Source: DASPWW01 sp963803425
GTDB lineage: Bacteria; Actinomycetota; Thermoleophilia; Solirubrobacterales; 70-9
DNA length: 64,000 nt
Reading direction: 5' to 3'
Assembly: GCA_963803425.1 (NCBI GenBank)
Contig: CAWDMA010000002.1
Coordinates: forward strand, 62,001 to 126,000
Shown: one piece after another, positions 34,739 through 42,684 of the stretch
How the letters are laid out: every line of letters begins with the position of its first letter
Position numbering within the stretch: position 1 is the first letter of the stretch
Translations under genes and position numbers: made by a program
Notes under the pieces: generated by a model
The model's database searches: none
What the model was told of the DNA's origin: nothing
What the model saw: the letters and a program-made list of their open reading frames with translations, nothing else

Positions 34739-35866
34739 TTGAGCGCATCGCGTAGGCACCGGCGCTGGCTTCTCGGCCAGGTGGCGCTGTGGGTGGGTCT
34801 GATCGTGGTCCTGCGGGTCGCGGTCGTGCCCGCCGAGACGTGCCCGCCGGCGAGCCCCGCGGCCGTGCAGCGGGCGGCCGGCGCCGGCGCCGACTGGCTC
34901 GCGCGCGGCCAGCGCGCCGACGGCCGCTTCCTGTACGGGTACTCGCGGGCGGACGACGAGGTGTCCTACGAGTACAACACCACCCGCCACGCGGGCGCGA
35001 TCAGCGCGCTGTACGCGCTGGGGCGGGTGCGCGCCGCGGACGCGGGCCTGCTCTACGTGCGCCGCAACCTGGTCAGCCGGGATGGATGGACCGCGTTCGC
35101 GCCGCCGGGCGAGGAGATCAGCGTCGGCGCCAACTCGCTGCTGGCGGTCGCGCTGCTGCACCGTCGCGAGGCGACCGGGGAGAGGCGCTTCGACCGGCTG
35201 GCGCGGCGGGTCGGCCGGTTCGTGGGATCCCAGCAGCGTGCCGACGGCAGCATCCTCCAGTTCCGCTCCGAGGCCACCGGCCGCCGCGTGCCGGGGGTGT
35301 TCGGGACGTTCTCCACAGGGGAGGCCTTCTACGCGATGGCGCTGCTCGACGCCGCTTTCCCCGGGCGGGGGTGGGGGCGCCGCGCCCACCGCACCGCCGC
35401 CTACCTGGCGACGCGACGCGACCAGGTCGAGGGGGGCTTCCGCCAGCCCGACCACTGGGCGGCGTACGGCCTGGCGGCGCTGGCGCCGTCCGGGCTCACC
35501 GACACCGAGGTGGGGTACGCGCGGTGGCTGGCCGGCTACTTCGGCTACCTGGTCCGGTACGAGTCCCAGCACGAGGGCGGAGCGCTGAACCAGCTCTCGG
35601 AGTCCGGCGCCTCGCTGGGGACCGACGGGGAGGCCGCCGCGGCGCTGTGGCGGCTGGCCGGCGCCGATACGCGGCTCGCCGACCTGCGCAACCCGCTCGC
35701 CGAGCGGGTCGGCTGCGAGGCCGGCATCCTGGTGCAGCGCCAGGCGGCCGCCGGCGGCGGCAACCCGCTGGTCCGCGGGGCGTGGTTCGACGACGGCTAC
35801 ACGCAGATGGACGACCAGCAGCACGCGATCTCGGCGCTGCTCGGTGCCGAGCAGGTGGTTCGGTGA
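34739..35866 (+). CDS. membrane-anchored alpha/alpha-barrel protein of unknown function
   Basis: 375 residues from TTG. An N-terminal anchor (LLGQVALWVGLIVVLRVAVV) precedes repeated helical pairs with Gly-rich turns: DWLARGQRADGRFLYGY, NTTRHAGAISALYAL, GANSLLAVALLHRRE, FSTGEAFYAMALLDAAF, QPDHWAAYGLAAL, GGALNQLSESGASLGTDGEAAAALWRLAG. The pattern is that of (alpha/alpha)6 toroids found in terpene cyclases and several glycoside-active enzymes. I cannot assign an activity. It is divergent from topA, 61 bases away, and overlaps the next gene in GTGA. Confidence 0.8.
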   Translation: MSASRRHRRWLLGQVALWVGLIVVLRVAVVPAETCPPASPAAVQRAAGAGADWLARGQRADGRFLYGYSRADDEVSYEYNTTRHAGAISALYALGRVRAADAGLLYVRRNLVSRDGWTAFAPPGEEISVGANSLLAVALLHRREATGERRFDRLARRVGRFVGSQQRADGSILQFRSEATGRRVPGVFGTFSTGEAFYAMALLDAAFPGRGWGRRAHRTAAYLATRRDQVEGGFRQPDHWAAYGLAALAPSGLTDTEVGYARWLAGYFGYLVRYESQHEGGALNQLSESGASLGTDGEAAAALWRLAGADTRLADLRNPLAERVGCEAGILVQRQAAAGGGNPLVRGAWFDDGYTQMDDQQHAISALLGAEQVVR

Positions 35867-36360
35867 GCTTCGCGTTCCTGATCGCGGGGTTCGTGGCGAC
35901 AACGAACGCGGGGCGCGTGGCCGCGGCCCGCGAGCACGCCGAGCCTGGGCCGCGAGCGGCGGCGGCCGCGGTGATCGCCGGCGCCGCACTGGTGCTCGCC
36001 GCCGTGCTGCTCGGCGACGATCTGCTCGACGCGCTCGAGATCACTCCCGAGTCGTTCCGGATCGCGGCCGGGCTCGTGCTCGGCGCGATGGGGGTGCGGA
36101 CGCTGGTGTGGCCGACGCCCGGCCCCGCTCCGTTCGCCGCAGTGCTGGTCACCCCCGAGCTCGCCTGCGCGGCGCTCAGCTTCGGCGCCGACGAGGCGGC
36201 CGGCCGGGTGCTCGGCGCGGCCGCGATCACGGTGCCCCTGGTCGTGTTCGCGGCGACCGCGCGGGTGCCGGTGCCCGCGGCGCGTCTCGCGCAGTTCCTC
36301 GCCGCGCTCCAGATCGTGGTCGCGGTGGCGATGGCGATCTCGGGGATGCGCGAGGTGTAG
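35863..36360 (+). CDS. MarC-like integral membrane protein
   Basis: 165 residues, about five membrane helices. The segment VLLGDDLLDALEITPESFRIAAGLVLGAMGVRTL resembles the conserved core of MarC/YchE proteins (LG...L..F.I....FRIAGG...L). The first helix FLIAGFVATTNAGR may correspond to the MarC NP motif region but has NAG instead. GTG at 35863 lies in the stop of the barrel protein, so the two genes are tightly coupled. MarC proteins have no settled function. Confidence 0.68.
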   Translation: MSFAFLIAGFVATTNAGRVAAAREHAEPGPRAAAAAVIAGAALVLAAVLLGDDLLDALEITPESFRIAAGLVLGAMGVRTLVWPTPGPAPFAAVLVTPELACAALSFGADEAAGRVLGAAAITVPLVVFAATARVPVPAARLAQFLAALQIVVAVAMAISGMREV

Positions 36361-36382
36361 GCCGCACTAACCTGTCGGGGGA

Positions 36383-37138
36383 ATGCCGGCGCAGGCCTAC
36401 AAGGGCAAGCCGTGCGTGTGCCAGCTCCGCAAGGGGATCTGCGATCAGTCGTGCGTGCGCGGGATGCTCGACACGCCCCTGTACATCGCCTGCCTGCTGC
36501 TCGACGGCCGCCGCTGCCTTGTGGTGGGAGGCGGAGAGATCGGGCTCGAGAAGGTCGAGGGGCTGCTCTCCTGCGGGGCCGACGTCACCCTCGTCTCACC
36601 GGAGGCCGTCACCGAGCTCGAGCAGTACGCGGCCGAGGGCTCGATCCGGTGGGAGCGCCGCCCCTACGAGCCCTCCGACCTCGACGGCTGCCTGCTCGCG
36701 ATCGCGGCGACCGGATCGACCGAGGTCAACATCGGCGTCCACGACGACGCCGAGCGGCGTCCGATGCTCGTCAACGTGGTCGACGTCCCGCCGCTTTGCA
36801 ACTTCATCCTGCCGGCGATCCTCCGCACCGGCCCGCTCGCGATCGCGATCTCGACCTCCGGCGCCTCCCCGGCGCTGGCGAAGCGGATGAAGCGGGAGAT
36901 CGCGGAGGAGTTCGGGGAGCCGTACGCGCGGCTCGCGATGCTGCTCAACGACGCCCGCGGTTGGGCGAAGGCGACCCTCCCCACCTATCAGGACCGCAAG
37001 GTGTTCTTCGAGTCGATCGTGGACGGCGAGCCGGACCCGGTGGAGCTGCTCCGCGAGGGCGGCACCGACGAGCAGATCCGGGCGCTGATCGAGGCCGCGA
37101 AGGAGAGCCACGCAGCCGTCGGCGGCAGCGCCGGCTGA
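36383..37138 (+). CDS. precorrin-2 dehydrogenase/sirohydrochlorin ferrochelatase-like protein
   Basis: 251 residues. The NAD site RCLVVGGGEIGLEKVEGLLSCGADVTLVSPE and the downstream LLAIAATGSTEVN, NVVDVPPLCNFILPAILRTGPLAIAISTSGASPALAKRMKREI match the Met8p/CysG N-terminal family, which oxidises precorrin-2 and can insert iron for siroheme. A 27-residue Cys-rich leader (four Cys in CVCQLRKGICDQSC) precedes the canonical start at Met28 (36464). Either the leader is a real extra module or the start is internal. Confidence 0.9.
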   Translation: MPAQAYKGKPCVCQLRKGICDQSCVRGMLDTPLYIACLLLDGRRCLVVGGGEIGLEKVEGLLSCGADVTLVSPEAVTELEQYAAEGSIRWERRPYEPSDLDGCLLAIAATGSTEVNIGVHDDAERRPMLVNVVDVPPLCNFILPAILRTGPLAIAISTSGASPALAKRMKREIAEEFGEPYARLAMLLNDARGWAKATLPTYQDRKVFFESIVDGEPDPVELLREGGTDEQIRALIEAAKESHAAVGGSAG

Positions 37139-37162
37139 GCCAGCGCGCGACTCGTACAGCAG

Positions 37163-37948
37163 CTACGAAGCCGCCGGCAGCGCGTACAGCGCAACCGCCG
37201 CGAAGTGGGCGACGGCGGCGGCGATCACGAGCACGTGGAAGATCTCGTGATACCCGAAGGTGGCGGGGCGCGGGTCGGGGCTCTGGCGGGCATAGATCAC
37301 CGCGCCGACCGTGTACAGGACGCCGCCGGCTGCGATCAGGATGCCGGCGCCGATCCCCGCCGTGATCACGACCGCGGGGAAGCCAATCGCCCCGATCCAC
37401 CCCACCGCGAGGTAGACGATCGTCGACACCCACTTGGGGGCGTCGACCCAGATCAGCTCGACCACGATCCCGGCCGCCGCGCCGGCCCACACGGCGACCA
37501 GGAGCGCGTTCGCGAACGGGCCGTCGAGGACGAGCACCAGGAACGGGGTGACGGTGCCCGCGATGAGCAGGAAGATCATCGAGTGGTCCAGGCGCCGCAT
37601 CCACTGGCGGACGCTCGGCCGCACCCAGTTGACGCGGTGATACAGAGCGCTGACCCCGAGCAGCGCAGAGAGCGAGACCGCGTAGATCGCGACGGCGACG
37701 GTCGCGCGGGTGCTGGGCGCGAGCGCGATCAGCGCTCCGCCCGCCACCAGCGAGACGAAGAACGCCCATTGATGGGAGACGCCGCGGAGCTTCGGCTTCT
37801 GGCGGGCGACGAACTGGGACGCGGCGAGCTTCGCGTCCGCGACCGCCCCGGTCGCGGCGTCGCGGGCATCCGAGACGCGCTGCGTCGCGGCGTCGCGCAC
37901 GTCGGCGACGCGCTGCTTCGGCGGCTTTCCGGACTCGGGGTGGGCCAT
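37163..37948 (-). CDS. hemolysin III/PAQR-family membrane protein
   Basis: 261 residues with seven predicted membrane helices. Family metal-site motifs are present: SALYHR after helix 2, RLDHSMIF, and FGYHEIFHVLVI near the C terminus, giving the Ser/His/Asp/His set of the PAQR/HlyIII (CREST-like) superfamily. An N-terminal cytoplasmic region of about 55 residues contains two imperfect heptad-rich units (VADVRDAATQRVSDARDAATGAVADAK), unusual for the family. Role unclear; the hemolysin name is historical. Confidence 0.92.
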   Translation of the reverse strand: MAHPESGKPPKQRVADVRDAATQRVSDARDAATGAVADAKLAASQFVARQKPKLRGVSHQWAFFVSLVAGGALIALAPSTRATVAVAIYAVSLSALLGVSALYHRVNWVRPSVRQWMRRLDHSMIFLLIAGTVTPFLVLVLDGPFANALLVAVWAGAAAGIVVELIWVDAPKWVSTIVYLAVGWIGAIGFPAVVITAGIGAGILIAAGGVLYTVGAVIYARQSPDPRPATFGYHEIFHVLVIAAAVAHFAAVALYALPAAS

Positions 37949-37989
37949 CGGGAGACCGAGCCTAGCGAAACGCGGCTTTCCTGCGGCTG

Positions 37990-38005
37990 GCCCTACATAT
38001 AGCGT
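37990..38005. promoter_or_regulatory. candidate NrdR box upstream of nrdR-nrdJ
   Basis: gccctacatatagcgt matches 12 of 16 positions of the NrdR-box consensus acaCwATATaTwGtgt, with a near-palindromic core ctacatatag (37993-38002). It lies 45 bases before the nrdR ATG. NrdR boxes usually come in pairs; a weaker second dyad, ccactgctagtagcatgtgg, covers 38025-38044. This suggests autoregulation and dNTP-dependent control of the reductase. Confidence 0.6.
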
Positions 38006-38049
38006 TTCCGTCCATCGATGAACGCCACTGCTAGTAGCATGTGGTGTTC

Positions 38050-38520
38050 ATGGTCTGTCCCGACTGCGAGCACCCCACCCGCGTTCTCGAGAGCCGCCGC
38101 TCCGAGGACGGTGACGCCGTCCGCCGCCGCCGCGAGTGCACGAGCTGCGGCCGACGGTTCACGACGTTCGAGCGCCGCGAGCCGGAGCCGCTCTATGTAA
38201 TGAAGCGCGACGGGGAACGCGAGCGGTTCGATCGCGGCAAGCTCCGGGAGGCGCTGATCCGCGCGGCCCACAAGCGGCCGGTGTCGCGACACGACGTCGA
38301 GGCGATCGTGGAGAGGATCGAGCGCGAGGCTCTTTCCGCAGGGAGCGAGATCGGGTCCCGCCAGATCGGCCGGATGTGCATGGAGGCGTTGCGCGAGCTC
38401 GACCCGGGCGCCTATCTTCAGTTCGCCGGGACGCTCCCCCCCGAGGAGGCGGAATTTGCGGGCGGGGTCCGCGAGGGTTCCGTCCGGCTCGCGGGCGAGG
38501 ATGCGAAGTTACCGCTATAG
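38050..38520 (+). CDS. nrdR: ATP/dATP-sensing transcriptional repressor NrdR
   Basis: 156 residues. N-terminal zinc ribbon with CPDC (3-6) and CTSC (about 31-34), then GRRFTTFERRE and the ATP-cone (VMKRDGERERFDRGKLREALIRAA, RMCMEALRELDPGAYLQFA). It represses ribonucleotide reductase genes when dATP is bound. ATG at 38050 is preferred over two in-frame GTG codons just before it because CPDC then lies at the usual distance. nrdJ follows after 22 bases. Confidence 0.97.
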   Translation: MVCPDCEHPTRVLESRRSEDGDAVRRRRECTSCGRRFTTFERREPEPLYVMKRDGERERFDRGKLREALIRAAHKRPVSRHDVEAIVERIEREALSAGSEIGSRQIGRMCMEALRELDPGAYLQFAGTLPPEEAEFAGGVREGSVRLAGEDAKLPL

Positions 38521-38542
38521 GCTGCCTCGAGGAGGGGAACCG

Positions 38543-41371
38543 ATGTCTGAAATTGCTGCAAAGCACGCACAGGGGGTGACTCGGGGCATGACGGTCGAAC
38601 GCCGCCACACGACCCCCGACGCGCATCCGTTCGACGAGATCGAGTGGGAGCTCCGCGATGCCCTGATCGGCGACCCGCAGGACCCGGCCTTCGAGCAGCG
38701 CGACGTCGAGTTTCCGAAGAGCTGGTCCCAGAACGCCACCAACATCGTCGCCCAGAAGTACTTCCGCGGCCAGCTCGACTCGCCCCAGCGCGAGCGCTCC
38801 GTGAAGCAGATGATCGGCCGCGTCTCCGGCACGATCGCGCAGTGGGGGCGCGACGGCGGCTACTTCGCCACCGATGCGGACGCCGACGCCTTCGAGGACG
38901 AGCTCACCTACATCCTCCTGCACCAGATGGCGGCCTTCAACAGCCCGGTGTGGTTCAACGTCGGGTTCGAGGAGCGGCCGCAGTGCTCGGCCTGCTTCAT
39001 CCTCAGCGTCGAGGACGACATGAACTCGATCCTCGCGTGGAACACGAAGGAGGGCAACATCTTCCGCGGGGGGTCGGGCTCGGGGATCAACCTGTCGAAC
39101 ATCCGCTCCTCGAAGGAGCCGCTGTCGAAGGGCGGGCTCGCCTCCGGACCGGTGTCGTTCATGCGCGGCGCCGACGCGTGGGCGGGGACGATCAAGTCGG
39201 GCGGGAAGACGCGGCGGGCGGCGAAGATGGTCGTGCTCGACGTCGACCACCCCGACGTCCAGGACTTCATCTGGTGCAAGGCGAACGAGGAGCAGAAGGC
39301 GGCTGCGCTTCGCGACGCGGGCTTCGACATGCGGCTCGACTCGGAGCACTTCGCCTCGATCCAGTACCAGAACGCGAACAACTCGGTCCGGGTCTCGGAC
39401 GAGTTCATGGGCGCGGTCGAAGCCGGCGACGATTGGGAGCTGACCGCGCGCACGACGGGTGAGGCGCTGGAGACGCTCGACGCGCGCAAGCTGATGCGCC
39501 AGATCGCCGACGCCGCGTGGCGGTGCGCCGACCCGGGCGTCCAGTACGACAGCGTCATCAACCGATGGCACACGTGCCCCGAGTCGGGCCGGATCAACGC
39601 GTCCAATCCGTGTTCCGAATATATGCACGTCGACGACTCGGCCTGCAACCTGGCGTCGCTGAACCTGATGAAGTTCCGCAACCCGGACGGGACGTTCGAC
39701 GTGGCGGAGTTCTCGCACGCGGTCGACGTCGTCTTCCTCGCGCAGGAGATCATCGTCGGCCCGTCGAGCTACCCGACCGAGGAGATCGGCGCAAACGCCC
39801 GCGCCTTCCGCCAGATCGGGCTCGGGTACGCGAACCTCGGCGCACTGCTGATGTCTGACGGGCTCGCGTACGACTCCGACCACGGCCGCTCGGTTGCCGC
39901 CGCGATCACGGCGCTGATGACCGGCCGCGCGTACCGGCAGTCGGCTGAGATCGCCGCGGCGATGGGCCCGTACGACGAGTACGAGCGCAACCGGGAGCCC
40001 CACAACGGGGTGATGCGGATGCACCGCGACGCCGCGTACGAGATCGACCGCGACTTCGTCGAGGACAACCTGCTCGACGCGGCCCGGACGACCTGGGACG
40101 ACGCGGTCGCCCTCGGCGAGCGCGACGGGTACCGGAACGCGCAGGCGACGGTGCTGGCGCCAACGGGGACGATCAGCTTCCTGATGGACTGCGACACGAC
40201 GGGGATCGAGCCCGACTTCTCGCTCGTCAAGTACAAGGAGCTGGTCGGCGGCGGGCAGATGACGATCGTCAACCGGACGATCCCGATGGCGCTGGCGACG
40301 CTGAGCTACTCGGATCACCAGATCGAGCAGATCGAGGCATACCTGAGCGAGAAGGGGACGATCATCGGCGCCCCGGAGCTGTCGGACGAGCACCTCGAGG
40401 TGTTCGACGTCGCCGTCGGCGAGCGGGCGATCTCGCACGCCGGCCACATCAAGATGATGGCCGCGGTGCAGCCGTTCATCTCGGGTGCGATCTCGAAGAC
40501 CGTGAACCTGCCCGAGTCGGCCTCGGTCGAGGACATCGCCGACGCGTACACGATGGGGTGGAAGCTGGGGCTGAAGGCGCTCGCGATCTACCGCGACGGC
40601 TCGAAGACCGCGCAGGCGCTGCGCACCGACGCCGGTGAGTCCAAGGACGAGACCCCGGCGGTCGAGGTGGCCCGCGAGCCGGAGCGGCGGAAGATGCCGC
40701 GGGAGCGCCAGTCGATCACGCACAAGTTCACGGTAGGCCAGCACGAGGGCTACATCACCGCCGGCATGTACGAGGACGGCACGCTGGGCGAGATCTTCCT
40801 CACCGACATCGGCAAGGAGGGCTCCACCCTGCGGGGGATGATGAACTCGTTCGCGACCGCGATCTCGATCGGCCTCCAGTACGGGGTGCCGCTGGAGACG
40901 TTCGTGAAGAAGTTCAGCTACATGCGCTTCGACCCGGAGGGGATGACGCGCAACCCCGAGATCCCGTTCGCGAAGTCGATGCCCGACTACATCATGCGGT
41001 GGCTCGCGAGCCGGTTCATCGAGGACCCCGACACGCTCGAGGAGCTCGGGATCATGACCGCCGAGGTGAGGGCGCGCCAGGAGGCGCAGCAGGCGCTGTT
41101 CACCGGCGACACCGACGGCAACGGCCACTCCGACTCCAACGGTGGCAACGGCCGCGCCGAGGGGAACGGCGGGAACGGCGGCGGCTCACCCTCCGCGTCG
41201 AGCCAGCCGGTCCCGGCGGGACAGGCGATGACCGACACCCCGCCCGTCGTCCCGGCGAAGATGTCCGGCGGCGACCTCGGCCCCGCCTGCGACCAGTGCG
41301 GGGGGATGATGCAGCGGACCGGCTCGTGCTACACGTGCTCGAGCTGCGGCAACAACACGGGCTGCGGGTAG
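38543..41371 (+). CDS. nrdJ: adenosylcobalamin-dependent (class II) ribonucleotide reductase
   Basis: 942 residues. Reduces ribonucleotides to deoxyribonucleotides with B12. Cys in QCSACFIL and the redox/radical residues of SNPCSEYMH (about 352-360: Asn, Cys, Glu) form the active site, with PTGTISFLMDCDTTGIEP as a further conserved loop. A Gly/Asn-rich linker (~855-890) leads to a C-terminal zinc-ribbon-like tail (CDQCGGMM...CYTCSSCGNNTGCG) that shuttles reducing equivalents. The Shine-Dalgarno ggagggg lies at 38531-38537. No nrdAB or nrdD is present in the window. Confidence 0.98.
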   Translation: MSEIAAKHAQGVTRGMTVERRHTTPDAHPFDEIEWELRDALIGDPQDPAFEQRDVEFPKSWSQNATNIVAQKYFRGQLDSPQRERSVKQMIGRVSGTIAQWGRDGGYFATDADADAFEDELTYILLHQMAAFNSPVWFNVGFEERPQCSACFILSVEDDMNSILAWNTKEGNIFRGGSGSGINLSNIRSSKEPLSKGGLASGPVSFMRGADAWAGTIKSGGKTRRAAKMVVLDVDHPDVQDFIWCKANEEQKAAALRDAGFDMRLDSEHFASIQYQNANNSVRVSDEFMGAVEAGDDWELTARTTGEALETLDARKLMRQIADAAWRCADPGVQYDSVINRWHTCPESGRINASNPCSEYMHVDDSACNLASLNLMKFRNPDGTFDVAEFSHAVDVVFLAQEIIVGPSSYPTEEIGANARAFRQIGLGYANLGALLMSDGLAYDSDHGRSVAAAITALMTGRAYRQSAEIAAAMGPYDEYERNREPHNGVMRMHRDAAYEIDRDFVEDNLLDAARTTWDDAVALGERDGYRNAQATVLAPTGTISFLMDCDTTGIEPDFSLVKYKELVGGGQMTIVNRTIPMALATLSYSDHQIEQIEAYLSEKGTIIGAPELSDEHLEVFDVAVGERAISHAGHIKMMAAVQPFISGAISKTVNLPESASVEDIADAYTMGWKLGLKALAIYRDGSKTAQALRTDAGESKDETPAVEVAREPERRKMPRERQSITHKFTVGQHEGYITAGMYEDGTLGEIFLTDIGKEGSTLRGMMNSFATAISIGLQYGVPLETFVKKFSYMRFDPEGMTRNPEIPFAKSMPDYIMRWLASRFIEDPDTLEELGIMTAEVRARQEAQQALFTGDTDGNGHSDSNGGNGRAEGNGGNGGGSPSASSQPVPAGQAMTDTPPVVPAKMSGGDLGPACDQCGGMMQRTGSCYTCSSCGNNTGCG

Positions 41372-41437
41372 AGGCAAGCGACGGGGGCCGGCGCGCGTCG
41401 GGCGGGCGGGCGCTGACGAGGGCGCTACGGTCCGACC

Positions 41438-41863
41438 GTGCCGAGTTGGGACGACGTCCGCCGAATCGCGCTCTCGCTCCCGGAGGCGAGCGAAGAGCCG
41501 ATCCGGGGAACGCCCTCGTGGAAGGTTCGCGCCAAGCTGTTCGTATGGGAGCGGCCGCTTCGAAAGGCCGACCTCGAGGCCCTCGGCGACGATGCGCCGC
41601 CGGGCGAGATCCTCGGCGCTCGCGTCGAGGATCTGCTCGCCAAGGAGGCCTTGATCGCGAACGAGCCGGCGATCTTCACGACGCCGCACTTCGACGGCTA
41701 CCCGGCGGTCCTAATCGAGCTCGACAAGGTCGACGTCGACGTGCTTGAGGAGATCATCGTGGAGGCGTGGATCTCCCGCGCGCCCAAGCGGGTTGCTCGA
41801 GCGTACGTGGAGGCTCATGGGCTCAGCGAGGGCGACGACGGATCAGGCGCGACGGCCGCCTGA
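41438..41863 (+). CDS. MmcQ/YjbR-family protein
   Basis: 141 residues from GTG. WDDVRRIALSLPEASEEPIRGTPSWKVRAKLFVWERPL near the start and IVEAWISRAPKRVARAY near the end are typical of the YjbR (DUF419) fold, a small DNA-binding-like alpha/beta domain of uncertain role. It stands alone between nrdJ and the isochorismatase gene. The 226 bases that follow show no convincing gene. Confidence 0.87.
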   Translation: MPSWDDVRRIALSLPEASEEPIRGTPSWKVRAKLFVWERPLRKADLEALGDDAPPGEILGARVEDLLAKEALIANEPAIFTTPHFDGYPAVLIELDKVDVDVLEEIIVEAWISRAPKRVARAYVEAHGLSEGDDGSGATAA

Positions 41864-42089
41864 CCCCGAGAGCGTCCCCGACCAGGTGGATCCGGATGCC
41901 CCTGACGGTGACGATCCGCGGACAGCGCCGGGCGAGCTCCTCGGTCAGGCCCGGCACTGCTGACGGATCGGCCGGCGAGCTCGCGGCGCTCGACTCCCTT
42001 CAGGCCCGGCGCAGCGGCCATTGCCGGGATGTTCGCCTCGGTGGGGGGCTCCGGCGTCGAACGGCTGTGATCGTCACACTGGTGCGGAT

Positions 42090-42641
42090 GTGGCGCGCGG
42101 GCTGCTGATCATCGACATCCAGCGGGACTACTTCCCGGGCGGTGAGTACCCGCTGGTCGGGCCCGAGGCGGCCGCCGAGGCGGCGCGCCGCGTGCTCGAT
42201 CGGTTCCGCGTCGAGGAGGAGCCGGTGATCCACCTGCAGCACGTGTGGGACGAGCCCGAGGCGACCTTCATGCGGCCCGGCACGGAGGGAATCGAGATCC
42301 ATCCCGTGGTGGCGCCGGCGGAGGGAGAGCCCGTCGTCCCGAAGGAGTCGCCGAACGGGTTCGTGGACACCTCCCTGCGCGACGAGCTCGACTCGCGCGG
42401 GATCGAGGAGCTCGTCGTCGCCGGGATGATGAGCAGCATGTGCGTCGACGCGACGGTTCGCGCCGCCGCCGACCTCGGGTTCGAGGCGACCGTCGTCCAC
42501 GATGGGTGCGCCGCTCCGGACCTCGAGTTCGGGGGCCGGACGATCCCGGGTGCCGCGGTCCACGGCGCGTTCATGGCGGCGCTCGCGGATGGATACGCGA
42601 CCGTGCTCAGCGCGGACGAGCTGCTCGCGACGAGCTCCTGA
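42090..42641 (+). CDS. isochorismatase-family cysteine hydrolase
   Basis: 183 residues from GTG at 42090. Catalytic Asp in LLIIDIQRDYF, Lys in VPKESPNGF and the nucleophilic Cys in GMMSSMCVDATVRAA complete the triad; the cis-peptide GMMSSMC is family-typical. Members hydrolyse nicotinamide, ureidoacrylate, N-carbamoyl compounds or isochorismate. The relative with closest feel is the YwoC/biuret-hydrolase-like group, but I cannot fix the substrate. No partner gene is adjacent. Confidence 0.9.
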   Translation: MARGLLIIDIQRDYFPGGEYPLVGPEAAAEAARRVLDRFRVEEEPVIHLQHVWDEPEATFMRPGTEGIEIHPVVAPAEGEPVVPKESPNGFVDTSLRDELDSRGIEELVVAGMMSSMCVDATVRAAADLGFEATVVHDGCAAPDLEFGGRTIPGAAVHGAFMAALADGYATVLSADELLATSS

Positions 42642-42684
42642 AGGGAACCCCCAGCCACCGGGCGGGCGGGCGTATCCTGTCGGC

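Noticed and set aside
37820..37840. Partial match to the hairpin core inside the hemolysin III gene
   Set aside because: Only about eleven bases match and no pairing arms are present.
38159..41128. A 989-codon open frame antisense to nrdJ
   Set aside because: Third-position GC bias of a real gene keeps the opposite strand open. The translation is Arg/Val/Leu-rich with no domain, and nrdJ on the other strand is certain.
41815..42021. Small minus-strand frame after the YjbR gene
   Set aside because: No start codon context, no recognisable domain; only about 44-68 residues of Arg/Pro-rich sequence.
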